From positions 18,538-82,537 of the forward strand of contig CAKZJW010000139.1 in the NCBI GenBank assembly GCA_937120495.1: a stretch of DNA of 64,000 nucleotides, given 5' to 3'. Each line of letters begins with the position of its first letter. Position 1 is the first letter of the stretch. This stretch comes from an uncultured Oligoflexia bacterium. Lineage in GTDB: Bacteria > Bdellovibrionota > Bacteriovoracia > Bacteriovoracales > Bacteriovoracaceae. Below the pieces are notes generated by a model. That model was given only the letters and a program-made list of their open reading frames with translations. It had not been told where the DNA came from and made no database searches. This document shows positions 27,582-37,313 of the stretch, piece after piece. The translations under genes were made by a program, and so were the position numbers.

Positions 27582-28367
27582 ATGGCACAGCCTTTTAATA
27601 AGTACGTTTATTATGAAAAAAGCGTACAGAACCCATCAAATGAAGTTGAATTTTTTAATGAGAAATACGAAGAATTGCGCGGAGCAAAAGCAAAAACTCT
27701 TAGAGAGGACTTTTGTGGAACTGCAGCTATTTCTTGTGAGTGGGTTAAGCAAAGTGCTGAACATAAGGCGTGGGGGATTGATTTAGATCCAGAGCCAATT
27801 GATTACGGAATGAATAATCATTATGCCCAACTAGATGATGAAGCAAAAAGTCGCATGAAGTATATTGAGGGTAATGTTTTAAACTCAGGAACTCCAACTG
27901 TTGATATTTGTTTTGCATTTAACTTTTCATATTTTATTTTCAAAAAAAGAGACGAACTTCTTACTTATTTTAAAGCCGCACGAGAAGCTTTAAATGATGG
28001 TGGGGTTTTCTTTATGGACCTTTTTGGAGGCCCAGATAGTATTCAAGAGAACACTGATATTATATCTCATGAAGGTTTTAAATACTTTTGGGAATGTCAG
28101 ATGTTTAATCCAATGACAAATGACTGTCGTTTCGCAATACATTTCAAAAGAAAAGGTGAACAAAAAAGAAAAGATGTTTTTGTTTATAACTGGAGAATGT
28201 GGGGAATGATGGAGCTTCGTGATCTGCTCTTAGAAGCAGGATTCTCAAAAACTATCGGTTATTGGGAAGGCGAAGATGATGACGGTGGTGGAGATGGAGA
28301 TTTCTTTGCAACTGACGAAGCCGAGCAATGTGAAGCTTGGGTTACGTATATCGCAGCTTTAAAGTAG
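27582..28367 (+). CDS. Class I SAM-dependent methyltransferase
   Basis: A 261-residue Rossmann-fold methyltransferase. Motif I is unusual (EDFCGTAAISCEW at about residues 41-53) and is followed by the acidic GIDLDPEP strand end at about 66-73 that binds SAM. NDGGVFFMDLFGG matches the later strand-4/5 region. An Asp/Gly-rich loop (EGEDDDGGGDGD) lies near the C-terminus. This layout is seen in many uncharacterised bacterial methyltransferases; the substrate is unknown. Its ribosome site lies within a 9-bp hairpin, suggesting translational control. Confidence 0.85.
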   Translation: MAQPFNKYVYYEKSVQNPSNEVEFFNEKYEELRGAKAKTLREDFCGTAAISCEWVKQSAEHKAWGIDLDPEPIDYGMNNHYAQLDDEAKSRMKYIEGNVLNSGTPTVDICFAFNFSYFIFKKRDELLTYFKAAREALNDGGVFFMDLFGGPDSIQENTDIISHEGFKYFWECQMFNPMTNDCRFAIHFKRKGEQKRKDVFVYNWRMWGMMELRDLLLEAGFSKTIGYWEGEDDDGGGDGDFFATDEAEQCEAWVTYIAALK

Positions 28368-28434
28368 ATTTAAAGTTACCAGTTGTTACATTCTTTTTAT
28401 TTGATTAGCTCATAATTAAATTTAAGCTTTAGTG

Positions 28435-29178
28435 ATGAGGCTAATTTTATTTTTTGCGCTAAGCGTTTCGTTACATTTAATTTTCTTCTTACAGGCGTAC
28501 TCTGATGAGGAGCCTCTTAGTCAGGAAAAGGTATTTCGAGTAAAAGTCCTAAAAGAAATCTCCTCGAATAAATTATTACAAAAAAAATATTTTTCAAAAT
28601 TTAATAAATTAATTCATTCATTACCGTATTCTTTGGGAGAAAATCTAAATTCAACCAACAATACGGGGTCTGCCCACGAAAATCTTTACCAGTTCATTAA
28701 TAGTGGTCTAACCTTTCCTAGTGTTTTTCAAAAATTTAAAATAAAAGGAACTGTTCAAGCAAGATTATTCTTTGATTCAAAAGGGAATTTTATCTTTAAA
28801 AACTCAACATTTTCTTCCTCTAATGGCTTTTTAAGATTTCACATTATGAGCTACTTAAGGAGAAGGTTACAAGGTTTTAAGTTCAGTGATGTAAAAAAAT
28901 ACGGCTATATTAATACATTCTTTTCATTTTCTTATACTACAACAACACTGAAGACTAAATCGAGTGCAAGCAGTGTCAATTTTGTTTTTGAGAGAATTGG
29001 ATATGGAACTAATTCAAAAGTTGCAACTACTCTAAATGAGATTGGATTAACACTGATTAGCGTACTAAACCTTCTTAAGTTTCGTCCAGAGTTCTTAAAA
29101 ACTCAAAAAGAGCTAGTTCAAGAACAAGCAGCCTTTGACTATTTAGAAAAGATCAAAAAGCATAAGTATTATAAATAG
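28435..29178 (+). CDS. Exported protein with TonB C-terminal-like domain
   Basis: 247 residues with an N-terminal hydrophobic segment (signal or anchor, about residues 1-22). Residues about 85-140 resemble the TonB C-terminal fold: a FPSVFQKFKIKGTVQARLFFDSKGNF stretch corresponds to the usual YP-x-A...G-x-V-x-V-x-F-x-I-x-x-x-G pattern. The Pro-rich spacer of a true TonB is missing. I chose ATG 28435 over GTG 28432. It converges on the TerB-like gene with a 1-nt gap. This is a remote, visual similarity, so an energy-transducer role is only a suggestion. Confidence 0.55.
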   Translation: MRLILFFALSVSLHLIFFLQAYSDEEPLSQEKVFRVKVLKEISSNKLLQKKYFSKFNKLIHSLPYSLGENLNSTNNTGSAHENLYQFINSGLTFPSVFQKFKIKGTVQARLFFDSKGNFIFKNSTFSSSNGFLRFHIMSYLRRRLQGFKFSDVKKYGYINTFFSFSYTTTTLKTKSSASSVNFVFERIGYGTNSKVATTLNEIGLTLISVLNLLKFRPEFLKTQKELVQEQAAFDYLEKIKKHKYYK

Positions 29179-29179
29179 C

Positions 29180-29665
29180 TTAATTTTTTGGAAGTTTATA
29201 ATCGCCAGCGTTCATAATCTTAGCTACGGCTTTATGAACTCTCTCAAGAACTGAGCTTTTATTATAGACTCTAAATACTTCATCTTCGTGATAAGAGGCC
29301 ATCTCATCTTTTGCAATTTCATCTTCAAGCTTTTTGAGGTCAATGTTTTTTAAAATAGCATCTTTCCAATTACTAATTGCCTTCTTTTCTATTTCATCTA
29401 AACCATCAAGGTGAGAGATGACTCTCATTTGGTGGGCCAAAAATGCACGATCTGGTTTGTGAGTAACAAGTGGAACAATTTCATTAAAAGGAGTTTGAGC
29501 CTCGAGATCTTTTTGAATGATTTCTCGTTGCTGTTGATTGAAAGAGAGAGATGATAGCTTTTTATTAATCCAATCAACTTCTTGGTCACTTAAAACACCA
29601 TCGATCCATACAACAGAGAAGCTTGCTCTCCACATATTAAATTTACTTTCGCTAATTTCACTCAC
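29180..29665 (-). CDS. TerB-like (tellurite-resistance-type) helical protein
   Basis: A 161-residue soluble helical protein. FSVVWIDGVLSDQEVDWINKKL at about residues 16-37 matches the TerB signature in which a helix is followed by an acidic D-G-x-[IL]-S-x-x-E loop. A second acidic HLDGLDEIEKKAI stretch at about residues 85-97 repeats the pattern. TerB-like domains occur widely in stress and membrane-associated proteins, often without tellurite resistance; no other ter gene is present here. Confidence 0.65.
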   Translation of the reverse strand: MSEISESKFNMWRASFSVVWIDGVLSDQEVDWINKKLSSLSFNQQQREIIQKDLEAQTPFNEIVPLVTHKPDRAFLAHQMRVISHLDGLDEIEKKAISNWKDAILKNIDLKKLEDEIAKDEMASYHEDEVFRVYNKSSVLERVHKAVAKIMNAGDYKLPKN

Positions 29666-29729
29666 ATTGACTCCTAGGTCTGTATTCCTAATTAATTATA
29701 CTCGAAATTGGAGAGAAATCCCTATGAAA

Positions 29730-29759
29730 TTGGTTATATCACTTACTTTTTGCTAGAAT
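29730..29759 (+). promoter_or_regulatory. Promoter of the mut operon
   Basis: TTGGTT (29730-29735), an 18-nt spacer and an extended -10 TGC-TAGAAT (29751-29759), about 30 nt before ATG 29789. No B12 riboswitch is visible in the leader. Confidence 0.45.
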
Positions 29760-29788
29760 TTCAGGGTAATTGAAGCATGGAGTTAAAA

Positions 29789-31138
29789 ATGATTGACGAT
29801 TCAATCGGAATCAAAGGGATCTTTGATAATCCCAGTATAAAAAATTGGGAAGAGATCACCAAAAAAATGTTAAAGACTGATGACTTGGATAATAAGTTAT
29901 TATTTAAATCAATTGAGCAAATTGATATTTACCCTCTACATACGGATAATAAATTTGTTGCTGAACTTGCAACTTTTCCAACTGATATTTCTATTTTTAA
30001 TGATCAAAACCAGAAAAAAAATAGAGATGAATTTGATATCGATTTATGCAAAATTCATAATGCTGGGGCAAGCATATGCCAGGAGCTAGCATATCTGGTT
30101 CACTCTTTTATAAATGCCAAAAAAGAAACTCTAAATATATCTATAAGCCTTGATTCTCTTTATTTTTCAAATATTGCAAAACTTCGAGCAGCTCGGTTCC
30201 TACTTGAAAGAATTAATGAAGAGTCTGAAGCCAGTACTAGTTTTAACTTCTACGCATTTAATTCCCTAAGAGAGCAAACTCTATTTGATCCATGGGTTAA
30301 TATGCTTAGAAATGTTTCAAGTTCAATGTCAGCAATTATTGGGGGCGCAAACTTTATAAGCTCTTTTGGTTATGATGAACTTTTCTCTCATCTAACTTCT
30401 CAAGAAAAATCAAAGCTTGGTGAAAGACAAAGTTTAAATCACTTGAAAATCCTTCTTGAGGAGTCTCATCTATCAGATGTGAAAGATTACTCAAGGGGAA
30501 GCTATGCTATCGAAAATTTAACTTATCAATTTATTGATAAAGCTTGGAGCATGGCGAAGAAGAAGCCGCTTGATAATGAGGCTGACTTTTCAAAAGAGAT
30601 TAAGGAAATATCATTAAAGAGATTTGAACTTATTAGAAAAGGTAAATCAACAATTACTGGGGTTAATAATTTTGCAAACCCTCAAGAGACGATTGAATCA
30701 ATTTATAAATACAAAAACGAAGTTATTCAAAACACAAAAAGTGATGAGCTTTACCCTTTAAGAACTGTGGCTTCAGAATTTGAAAACTTAAGATCTAAGT
30801 TTAATAGAGATAATAAAATTGCAGTAGTTCTATTTGGAGATGAATCGAAACTTTCAGCTCGAGCAAATTTTTGTCAGAATTATTTTGAGGTTCTAGGGGC
30901 TGAGGTTGTGCAGTTCTCAAGTATTGAAAAAGTCGATAAGGGGTCTCATATAGTTATCTGTTCAACAGATGATAAGTATGAGTCGCAGTTAAGTGATTTT
31001 ATCGAATCAGCAAAAGATAAAAAAGCGAAGAGCATTTATGTCGCAGGTAAATATGAGCATAAAGATTCAAATGGGTGTCTGTATATGGGACAAAATATTT
31101 ATGAAACACTTCACCGTTTTGTAGAGGAGAGTTGCTAA
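29789..31138 (+). CDS. mutA: Methylmalonyl-CoA mutase small subunit
   Basis: Non-catalytic partner subunit of the heterodimeric B12 enzyme that interconverts methylmalonyl-CoA and succinyl-CoA. It follows the mutase barrel layout ([46 protein letters not shown]) and ends in a degenerate B12-binding-like domain that lacks DxHxxG. I chose ATG 29789, which has GGAG (29779-29782) six nt upstream; an in-frame ATG at 29777 has no ribosome site. The stop overlaps the mutB start (TAATG). It belongs to the mutA-mutB-meaB-nth operon. Confidence 0.88.
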   Translation: MIDDSIGIKGIFDNPSIKNWEEITKKMLKTDDLDNKLLFKSIEQIDIYPLHTDNKFVAELATFPTDISIFNDQNQKKNRDEFDIDLCKIHNAGASICQELAYLVHSFINAKKETLNISISLDSLYFSNIAKLRAARFLLERINEESEASTSFNFYAFNSLREQTLFDPWVNMLRNVSSSMSAIIGGANFISSFGYDELFSHLTSQEKSKLGERQSLNHLKILLEESHLSDVKDYSRGSYAIENLTYQFIDKAWSMAKKKPLDNEADFSKEIKEISLKRFELIRKGKSTITGVNNFANPQETIESIYKYKNEVIQNTKSDELYPLRTVASEFENLRSKFNRDNKIAVVLFGDESKLSARANFCQNYFEVLGAEVVQFSSIEKVDKGSHIVICSTDDKYESQLSDFIESAKDKKAKSIYVAGKYEHKDSNGCLYMGQNIYETLHRFVEESC

Positions 31139-33267
31139 TGAATATTTTTGAAATAGATATCTTTGCAAAAAAAGAGTTAACAAAAAAAACGCAAAAAACG
31201 TTTGCTACAGCAGAGGGGATTGAGCTTCACGAAAACTATAATAAAGAAGATATTAAAGATCTTGACCATGTAAACACATTGCCTGGAATAGCTCCTTTTA
31301 TAAGAGGACCATATTCGACAATGTACCGAACTAAGCCTTGGACAATTAGGCAGTACGCAGGTTTCTCTACAGCAGAGGAGAGTAACGCCTTTTATAGAAG
31401 AAACTTGTCTAAGGGACAAAAAGGTTTATCTATTGCTTTTGACCTTGCTACCCACCGCGGTTATGACTCGGATCATCCTCGCGTTGTAGGTGATGTCGGT
31501 ATGGCCGGAGTTGCAATTGATTCAATCAAAGATATGAGAATTTTATTTGATAAGATTCCTCTTGATCAAATGAGTGTATCAATGACAATGAACGGAGCCG
31601 TTCTTCCAATCTTAGCTCTTTATATTGTAGCAGCAGAAGAGCAAGGCGTTTCTCAAGATAAGCTCGCAGGAACAATTCAAAATGATATATTAAAAGAATT
31701 TATGGTTAGAAATACTTATATCTATCCACCTGCTGCAAGCATGAAAATAATTGCAGATATCTTTGAATACACTTCAAAAAATATGCCTAAGTTTAACTCT
31801 ATAAGTATCTCTGGCTATCATATGCAAGAAGCAGGAGCGACGGCAGACCTTGAACTTGCTTATACTTTAGCGGACGGACTGGAATATATTAAATCTGGAA
31901 TAAGTGCAGGAATTGATATTGATAAATTTGCACCAAGACTTTCATTTTTCTGGGCCATTGGAATGAACTATCCAATGGAGATTGCAAAAATGAGAGCCGC
32001 AAGACTTCTTTGGGCCAAAATTGTAAAGAAGTTTAATCCAAAACTAGAAAAATCAATGAGCCTTAGAACTCACTGTCAAACAAGTGGATGGAGCTTAACA
32101 GCTCAGGATGTTTACAATAATGTTACAAGAACATGTGTTGAAGCCATGGCCGCAGCTCATGGACATACTCAATCACTGCATACAAATTCACTAGACGAAG
32201 CGCTAGCTCTTCCTACTGATTTCAGTGCAAGAATTGCAAGAAATACACAGCTCTTTATTCAAAATGAAACTGATACATGTAAGCTAATTGATCCATGGGG
32301 AGGAAGTTTCTTTATAGAGAAGTTAACTCACGACCTAGCGGCGAAAGCTTGGGAACATATTCAAGAAGTTGAAGAGTATGGTGGAATGAGTAAAGCTATT
32401 GAGGCGGGCATTCCTAAAATGAAAATTGAAGAAGCCGCAGCAAAAACTCAAGCAAGAATTGATTCAAAACAACAAATCATTATTGGTCTAAATAAAGATG
32501 CTCCTGACTTTGAAGAAGAGATCCCAGTTCTAAAGGTTGATAATACTAAAGTTCGTGAAGCTCAGCTTCAAAGACTAAAAGAGCTCAAAGAACAAAGAGA
32601 TGAGTCAGAAACAAAGAAGTCTCTAGAGGCCCTAACAAAAGCTGCTAAAACTAATGAAGGGAACTTATTAGACCTTGCAGTAAAAGCAGCAAGAGCAAGT
32701 GCAACTGTTGGTGAAATTAGTGATGCACTAGAGGCCGTTTATGGACGTCATCAAGCAACTATAAAATCTATCCAAGGTGTTTATAAGAATACACTTGGGC
32801 AGGAGAATCCGAACGTGGAAAAAATTAATGAGTTAATTTCTAAATTTGAAAAAGCCGAAGGAAGACGTCCTAGAATCTTAATTGCAAAAATGGGACAAGA
32901 TGGTCACGATAGAGGACAAAAAGTTGTAGCAACTGCGTTTGCTGATCTGGGCTTTGATGTCGATATTGGTCCATTATTTCAAACACCTGAAGAGACTGCA
33001 AAACAAGCAGTTGAAAATGATGTGCACTTTATTGCGGCAAGCTCACTAGCAGCAGGACACTTAACTTTAATTCCAACTTTAAAGGCCGCACTTAAAAAAT
33101 TAAATAGAGAAGATATAGCAATCGTTGTTGGTGGAGTTATTCCTCCTGATGACTATCAAATTCTATTTGATATGGGTGTAATGTCAGTATTTGGACCTGG
33201 AACTGTAATTAGTGAATCGGCAATAGAGTTAATTGAAAAGATCACAAAAGTTTTAGGCCATGAATAA
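31138..33267 (+). CDS. mutB: Methylmalonyl-CoA mutase large (catalytic) subunit
   Basis: Adenosylcobalamin-dependent catalytic subunit. The barrel is very well conserved: [23 protein letters not shown] near the N-terminus, [32 protein letters not shown] and [15 protein letters not shown]. The C-terminal B12-binding domain carries [16 protein letters not shown], with the cobalt-ligand His in DGHDRG, then the FQTPEE and SSLAAGH stretches. ATG 31138 overlaps the mutA stop; the upstream TTG at 31132 is not needed. With mutA it serves propionyl-CoA catabolism, but no epimerase or propionyl-CoA carboxylase gene lies in the window. Confidence 0.97.
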   Translation: MNIFEIDIFAKKELTKKTQKTFATAEGIELHENYNKEDIKDLDHVNTLPGIAPFIRGPYSTMYRTKPWTIRQYAGFSTAEESNAFYRRNLSKGQKGLSIAFDLATHRGYDSDHPRVVGDVGMAGVAIDSIKDMRILFDKIPLDQMSVSMTMNGAVLPILALYIVAAEEQGVSQDKLAGTIQNDILKEFMVRNTYIYPPAASMKIIADIFEYTSKNMPKFNSISISGYHMQEAGATADLELAYTLADGLEYIKSGISAGIDIDKFAPRLSFFWAIGMNYPMEIAKMRAARLLWAKIVKKFNPKLEKSMSLRTHCQTSGWSLTAQDVYNNVTRTCVEAMAAAHGHTQSLHTNSLDEALALPTDFSARIARNTQLFIQNETDTCKLIDPWGGSFFIEKLTHDLAAKAWEHIQEVEEYGGMSKAIEAGIPKMKIEEAAAKTQARIDSKQQIIIGLNKDAPDFEEEIPVLKVDNTKVREAQLQRLKELKEQRDESETKKSLEALTKAAKTNEGNLLDLAVKAARASATVGEISDALEAVYGRHQATIKSIQGVYKNTLGQENPNVEKINELISKFEKAEGRRPRILIAKMGQDGHDRGQKVVATAFADLGFDVDIGPLFQTPEETAKQAVENDVHFIAASSLAAGHLTLIPTLKAALKKLNREDIAIVVGGVIPPDDYQILFDMGVMSVFGPGTVISESAIELIEKITKVLGHE

Positions 33268-34249
33268 AAGATCAACTCTTGATATTGATGATTTTGTTAA
33301 AGGTATTAAAAACCAAGATATAACAACTCTATCTCGAGCGATCACTCTTATTGAGAGCAAAAATGAACAACATCAAACCCTTGCAAAAAAACTCCTAAAA
33401 GAAATTTTACCTTTGACGGGAAAATCAAAGAGAATTGGAATTTCAGGAACACCGGGAGTTGGTAAATCAACCTTTATCGAATCCTTTGGAAACTTTCTTA
33501 TTGATCAAGGTTTGAAAGTGGCCGTTCTTGCAATTGATCCCACAAGCTATAAAAGTGGGGGCTCTATTCTTGGTGATAAAACAAGAATGAATAAACTCTC
33601 ATCTAATCCGATGTCATTTATTAGACCAACACCTAGTGGAACAAACCTAGGTGGAGTTGCTTCAAAGACCAGAGAAAGCTTACTTCTTTGTGAGGCTGCT
33701 GGATTTGATATTGTAATAGTTGAAACAGTGGGAGTGGGGCAATCTGAAGTTACTGTTTCTAAGATCGTAGATTTTTTCTTAGTATTAATGCAGCCAGGGG
33801 GAGGAGATGACCTTCAGGGGATTAAGAGAGGTATTTTAGAGCTTGCTGACCTTGTAGCAATTAACAAAGCTGACGGAGAGGGACTTGGCATGGCCAAGCT
33901 TGCAAAGTCTGAATACGAGTCGGCATTAAATATATTAAGGCATAATGAGTACTGGGAACCTTCGGTAAAGCTTTGCTCTGGTTTAAAGGGCGAGGGTCTT
34001 GATGATATATACGCTACAATTAATGCTTATTATAAAAAAATGAATAAAGATGATCATTTAAAAAATAAAAGAAATGAACAACTTTTAAAATGGCTTCAAG
34101 AATTATTTTTTGAAAAAGTAAATCAACAGATTTCAAAAGATAAAGACTTTGAGAAAGGTTTAGAGGAAAATTATAAAGAAATCTTAGAGCATAAGATCTC
34201 TATTATTGAAGCAGCAGAGAAACTTTTTAATAAGGTTTTAAAAAAATGA
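33260..34249 (+). CDS. meaB: Methylmalonyl-CoA mutase GTPase chaperone MeaB
   Basis: G3E-family GTPase that protects and reloads the mutase cofactor. The P-loop is [12 protein letters not shown] (about residues 60-71). The AIDPTS, switch, ETVGVGQSE and NKADGEG motifs are all present. The C-terminal helical dimerisation arm is present. It overlaps mutB by 8 nt, and its TGA overlaps the nth ATG (ATGA), so the operon is tightly coupled. Confidence 0.95.
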   Translation: MNKRSTLDIDDFVKGIKNQDITTLSRAITLIESKNEQHQTLAKKLLKEILPLTGKSKRIGISGTPGVGKSTFIESFGNFLIDQGLKVAVLAIDPTSYKSGGSILGDKTRMNKLSSNPMSFIRPTPSGTNLGGVASKTRESLLLCEAAGFDIVIVETVGVGQSEVTVSKIVDFFLVLMQPGGGDDLQGIKRGILELADLVAINKADGEGLGMAKLAKSEYESALNILRHNEYWEPSVKLCSGLKGEGLDDIYATINAYYKKMNKDDHLKNKRNEQLLKWLQELFFEKVNQQISKDKDFEKGLEENYKEILEHKISIIEAAEKLFNKVLKK

Positions 34250-34914
34250 CTGCTATTGATTATACAACTTCTAAAAAGAAAAGAGCCCAGTATATTTTAG
34301 AAGAACTAGAAAGAAGATATCCTAAGACTCCAGTTCCATTGGATCACACAAGTCCATATACATTATTAATTGCAGTTCTTCTCTCGGCACAGTGTACAGA
34401 TGAAAGAGTGAATAAAATAACTCCTGCCTTATTTGAAAAAGCAGATAATCCTTTTGATATGGTTAAGCTTTCTGTTGATACAATTAAAGCAATCATTAGA
34501 CCTTGTGGTTTATCACCAAGAAAATCAAAAGCTATTTGGGAGTTGTCCCATATGATTATTAATGAACACGGTGGATTAGTTCCTGAGAGTTTTGAAGAGC
34601 TTGAAAAGTTTCCTGGAGTAGGACATAAAACGGCAGCAGTTGTAATGAGTCAGTCATTCGGACATCCGGCTTTTCCTGTCGATACACATATTCACAGACT
34701 CGCTCAAAACTGGAAATTAACTAGTGGAAAGAATGTAGAACAAACTGAAAAAGACTTAAAAAGATTATTCCCTGAAGAGTCATGGAATAAGCTTCACTTG
34801 CAAATTATCTTCTATGGAAGAGACCATTGTACTGCTAGAGGTTGTAGAGGAATTGTCTGTCCTATATGTAGAACTCTCTATCCAAATCGCAAAAGAGCTA
34901 TTGTTAAAAAATAA
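34246..34914 (+). CDS. nth: Endonuclease III
   Basis: DNA glycosylase/AP lyase for oxidised pyrimidines. The helix-hairpin-helix FPGVGHKTAAVV carries the catalytic Lys, and the catalytic Asp follows in FPVDTHIHRLA. The iron-sulphur region contains four Cys in CTARGC...VCPIC, but with spacing C-x4-C-x4-C-x2-C instead of the usual C-x6-C-x2-C-x5-C, so cluster binding may differ. It is translationally coupled to meaB by ATGA; a repair gene in a B12 operon is probably just a positional hitch-hiker. Confidence 0.93.
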   Translation: MTAIDYTTSKKKRAQYILEELERRYPKTPVPLDHTSPYTLLIAVLLSAQCTDERVNKITPALFEKADNPFDMVKLSVDTIKAIIRPCGLSPRKSKAIWELSHMIINEHGGLVPESFEELEKFPGVGHKTAAVVMSQSFGHPAFPVDTHIHRLAQNWKLTSGKNVEQTEKDLKRLFPEESWNKLHLQIIFYGRDHCTARGCRGIVCPICRTLYPNRKRAIVKK

Positions 34915-35101
34915 GTTATATTATCTTACATTTCAAATGAAAGAACTTATTAAATCTTGAATAAAGTCCAATCAAAATAGATACTTATCACTATGATGCA
35001 ATCCGCATCTGTGCATACGTATTACCTTTCCCGGTTGTTTCATTTTTTTTAAGAGATTATCATTTAAGTACTTGTACTTTCGAAATAAGGAGCTTAGTAT
35101 C

Positions 35102-35929
35102 GTGCCCATGAATATATTAGTAAAAGTTATAGTTGTTATTAGTTTTTCTTTGTCCGCTTACTCTTATGATAATAAATCAGGGTTCTACAGCGAAGTTGAT
35201 ACCGAGTCAGGTTACAAACTTAAGACTGCATTAAAAAATATCGTTAAGCGAACTCATAGAAATAGAGGTTATGGCGCTTTAATGAATGTTTACTTCAAAA
35301 GTGATGCTGATAAGACTTATGACAATGACGGATCAATTGTTGATATGTACTCAGAGAATCCAACTTCATACGATAGTTACAAATTTGCTACAAAAGGTAA
35401 AAAATGTGGTTCTTATAAAAAAGAATCAGATTGTTTTAATAGAGAGCACCTATTTCCTCAAAGTATCTTTGGTAAAGCTGCTCCAATGAGATCTGACTTT
35501 TTCCATGTTTATCCAACTGATGGATATGTTAATGGTAGAAGATCAAACCATCCATTTGGAGAAGTTAATAAGGCTTCATGGACATCTAAAAATGGCTCTA
35601 AGCTTGGATCAAATACAACACAAGGTTATAGAGGAAAAGTTTTTGAACCAATAGACGAGTTCAAAGGTGATATCGCTAGAGCATTATTCTATTTTGCTAC
35701 AAGGTATGAAGATAGAATTTCTTCTTGGTCGCATCCAATGCTTAATGGAACAAAAGATCAGGTTTATCAAACTTGGTTTGTTAAGCTTCTTCTTAAGTGG
35801 CATAAAATGGACCCAGTAAGTGCACACGAAATTAGAAGAAATGAAATTGGTTCTAAATACCAAGGAAATAGAAATCCATTTATCGACAATCCAGAGTGGA
35901 TTGAAAGTATCTGGGGTCATGTAAAGTAA
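35102..35929 (+). CDS. Secreted endonuclease I family nuclease
   Basis: Periplasmic or extracellular DNase of the EndA/NucM/Vvn type. A signal peptide covers about the first 20 residues. The beta-beta-alpha metal site is visible in FNREHLFPQSIFG and RSDFFHVYPTDGYVNGRRSNHPFGEV, both family hallmarks. I chose GTG 35102 because AAGGAG (35087-35092) is nine nt upstream; ATG 35108 is the alternative. In a predator or scavenger such an enzyme would degrade prey DNA; here that is inference. A strong terminator follows. Confidence 0.92.
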   Translation: MPMNILVKVIVVISFSLSAYSYDNKSGFYSEVDTESGYKLKTALKNIVKRTHRNRGYGALMNVYFKSDADKTYDNDGSIVDMYSENPTSYDSYKFATKGKKCGSYKKESDCFNREHLFPQSIFGKAAPMRSDFFHVYPTDGYVNGRRSNHPFGEVNKASWTSKNGSKLGSNTTQGYRGKVFEPIDEFKGDIARALFYFATRYEDRISSWSHPMLNGTKDQVYQTWFVKLLLKWHKMDPVSAHEIRRNEIGSKYQGNRNPFIDNPEWIESIWGHVK

Positions 35930-35953
35930 TTTAAATAAAAATGTATATATAAG

Positions 35954-35981
35954 AAAGCTCCTAATTTAGGAGCTTTTTTTT
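35954..35981 (+). terminator. Intrinsic terminator after the endonuclease I gene
   Basis: AAAGCTCCTA / TAGGAGCTTT stem, 3-nt loop, then a T run to 35981. It ends 3 nt before the stop codon of the convergent P450 gene. Confidence 0.92.
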
Positions 35982-35984
35982 GGT

Positions 35985-37313
35985 TTATTTTTGATTATGT
36001 TCTTCTAGTTTTATATTAAATCCATTTTTTGAAAATAGAGTTACTCTCGCATCCATTATTGGATGATGGCCATCCAGAGTAAATTTGTAATTCTTAAGGA
36101 TAGTTATAAGAATAATTCTCATCTCCATCATTGCAAATTGCATCCCGATACACACTCGTGGCCCCGAGCTAAATGGAAAAAAGTTATATCTTCCAAATTG
36201 AGCTGGTGTTTTTTCAAGCCATCTCTCTGGATAAAATGAATCGTGTTTTTCCCAAAGTGTGGAAGTTCTTTGAGTAAGAAAAGGAGAGATCAAAACTGTT
36301 TGATCGGCTTTTAGATGATAGCCACAAAGATCTGTTTCTTTTATATTTGCTCGCGTAAATGCCCACCCTGGAGGATAGAGACGTAAACTTTCATTAATGA
36401 CAGCATCAATATATTTTAAATCTTTTAGATTCTCGTGATTAATCTCTTTTGAGTTTGAAAAGTTAATAGCTTCTTCAATGCAGAGATTTTGCCACTTTTT
36501 ATTTTGAGATAAAAGATAGCTAAGCCATGAAAGAGTTTGAGAAGTTGTTTCGTATCCGGCAAAAATAAGTGTAAAGACATTATCATTAATGAAATTCTTA
36601 TTTCTTCGCAAAAGCTCTGGAGCATTTTTAGTCGCTTTGATAAGAACATTTACTAGTGAGAGTGAATCTTCGTTTTCTTTTGCCAGATCTATGCCTTCTT
36701 TAATGATCTCTCTCATTACAAAGTGAGAATTTTCTAGTCTTTTCTGTCCTGGATTTAGAAACTTTGGCATATTTACGGGAAGATAATTTTTATTAGTCGC
36801 TGAATTTGAAATCTCAACAAGGGCTTTGTCCACTTTCTCAAATTGATGATAGGAGTTAAGACCAATAATACATTTTAAAATAATATCAAACGTTATCTTT
36901 GAAAAAAAGACATTCATATTTGAAAAGTTTGGATTTGAATCATAATTTTCTAGATTACTTTGAGTAAGGTTTTCAAAATGCACTAGAGATTCTTTTAAAA
37001 ATGCAGACGAAAAAAGAGGCTGAAGCATTGAGCGCTGCTCTTTCCACGATTCAGCATTTGCTGAGGCTAAGCTATCTCCAAAAATATCTTTTGTATTATT
37101 TCTTTTTACAAAGTTATCAAATTCCGTTTGAAGAACTTGTTTGATCATCTCGGGAGAGTTGATTACCACAAGATGTCTAGGCCCAACTTTAAGTTCAAAT
37201 ATCTCACCATGCTTTTGTCCAAGCTCAACAAGCATCTTTAAACGATCTTTTTGATAGGGAAGAAGATGTCCTATTAATGGGAGTCCGAGATCTTTTGGTA
37301 TTGATTTACTCAT
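35985..37313 (-). CDS. Cytochrome P450 monooxygenase
   Basis: Haem-thiolate oxygenase. All three P450 signatures are present: the I-helix oxygen-binding AGYETTSQTLSW, ESLRLYPP (ExxR), and the haem loop FPFSSGPRVCIGMQFA with axial ligand C388. It lacks a membrane anchor and is CYP102/CYP4-like in feel, suggesting a fatty-acid or other lipid substrate. No ferredoxin or reductase partner lies nearby. Its ATG overlaps the stop of the DUF3419 gene by 8 nt, so the two are one transcriptional unit. Confidence 0.95.
   Translation of the reverse strand: MSKSIPKDLGLPLIGHLLPYQKDRLKMLVELGQKHGEIFELKVGPRHLVVINSPEMIKQVLQTEFDNFVKRNNTKDIFGDSLASANAESWKEQRSMLQPLFSSAFLKESLVHFENLTQSNLENYDSNPNFSNMNVFFSKITFDIILKCIIGLNSYHQFEKVDKALVEISNSATNKNYLPVNMPKFLNPGQKRLENSHFVMREIIKEGIDLAKENEDSLSLVNVLIKATKNAPELLRRNKNFINDNVFTLIFAGYETTSQTLSWLSYLLSQNKKWQNLCIEEAINFSNSKEINHENLKDLKYIDAVINESLRLYPPGWAFTRANIKETDLCGYHLKADQTVLISPFLTQRTSTLWEKHDSFYPERWLEKTPAQFGRYNFFPFSSGPRVCIGMQFAMMEMRIILITILKNYKFTLDGHHPIMDARVTLFSKNGFNIKLEEHNQK

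Noticed and set aside
34915..35101. tRNA or riboswitch in the gap before the endonuclease I gene
   Set aside because: A short GATGC/GCATC pairing is visible, but no cloverleaf or known riboswitch shape could be drawn.
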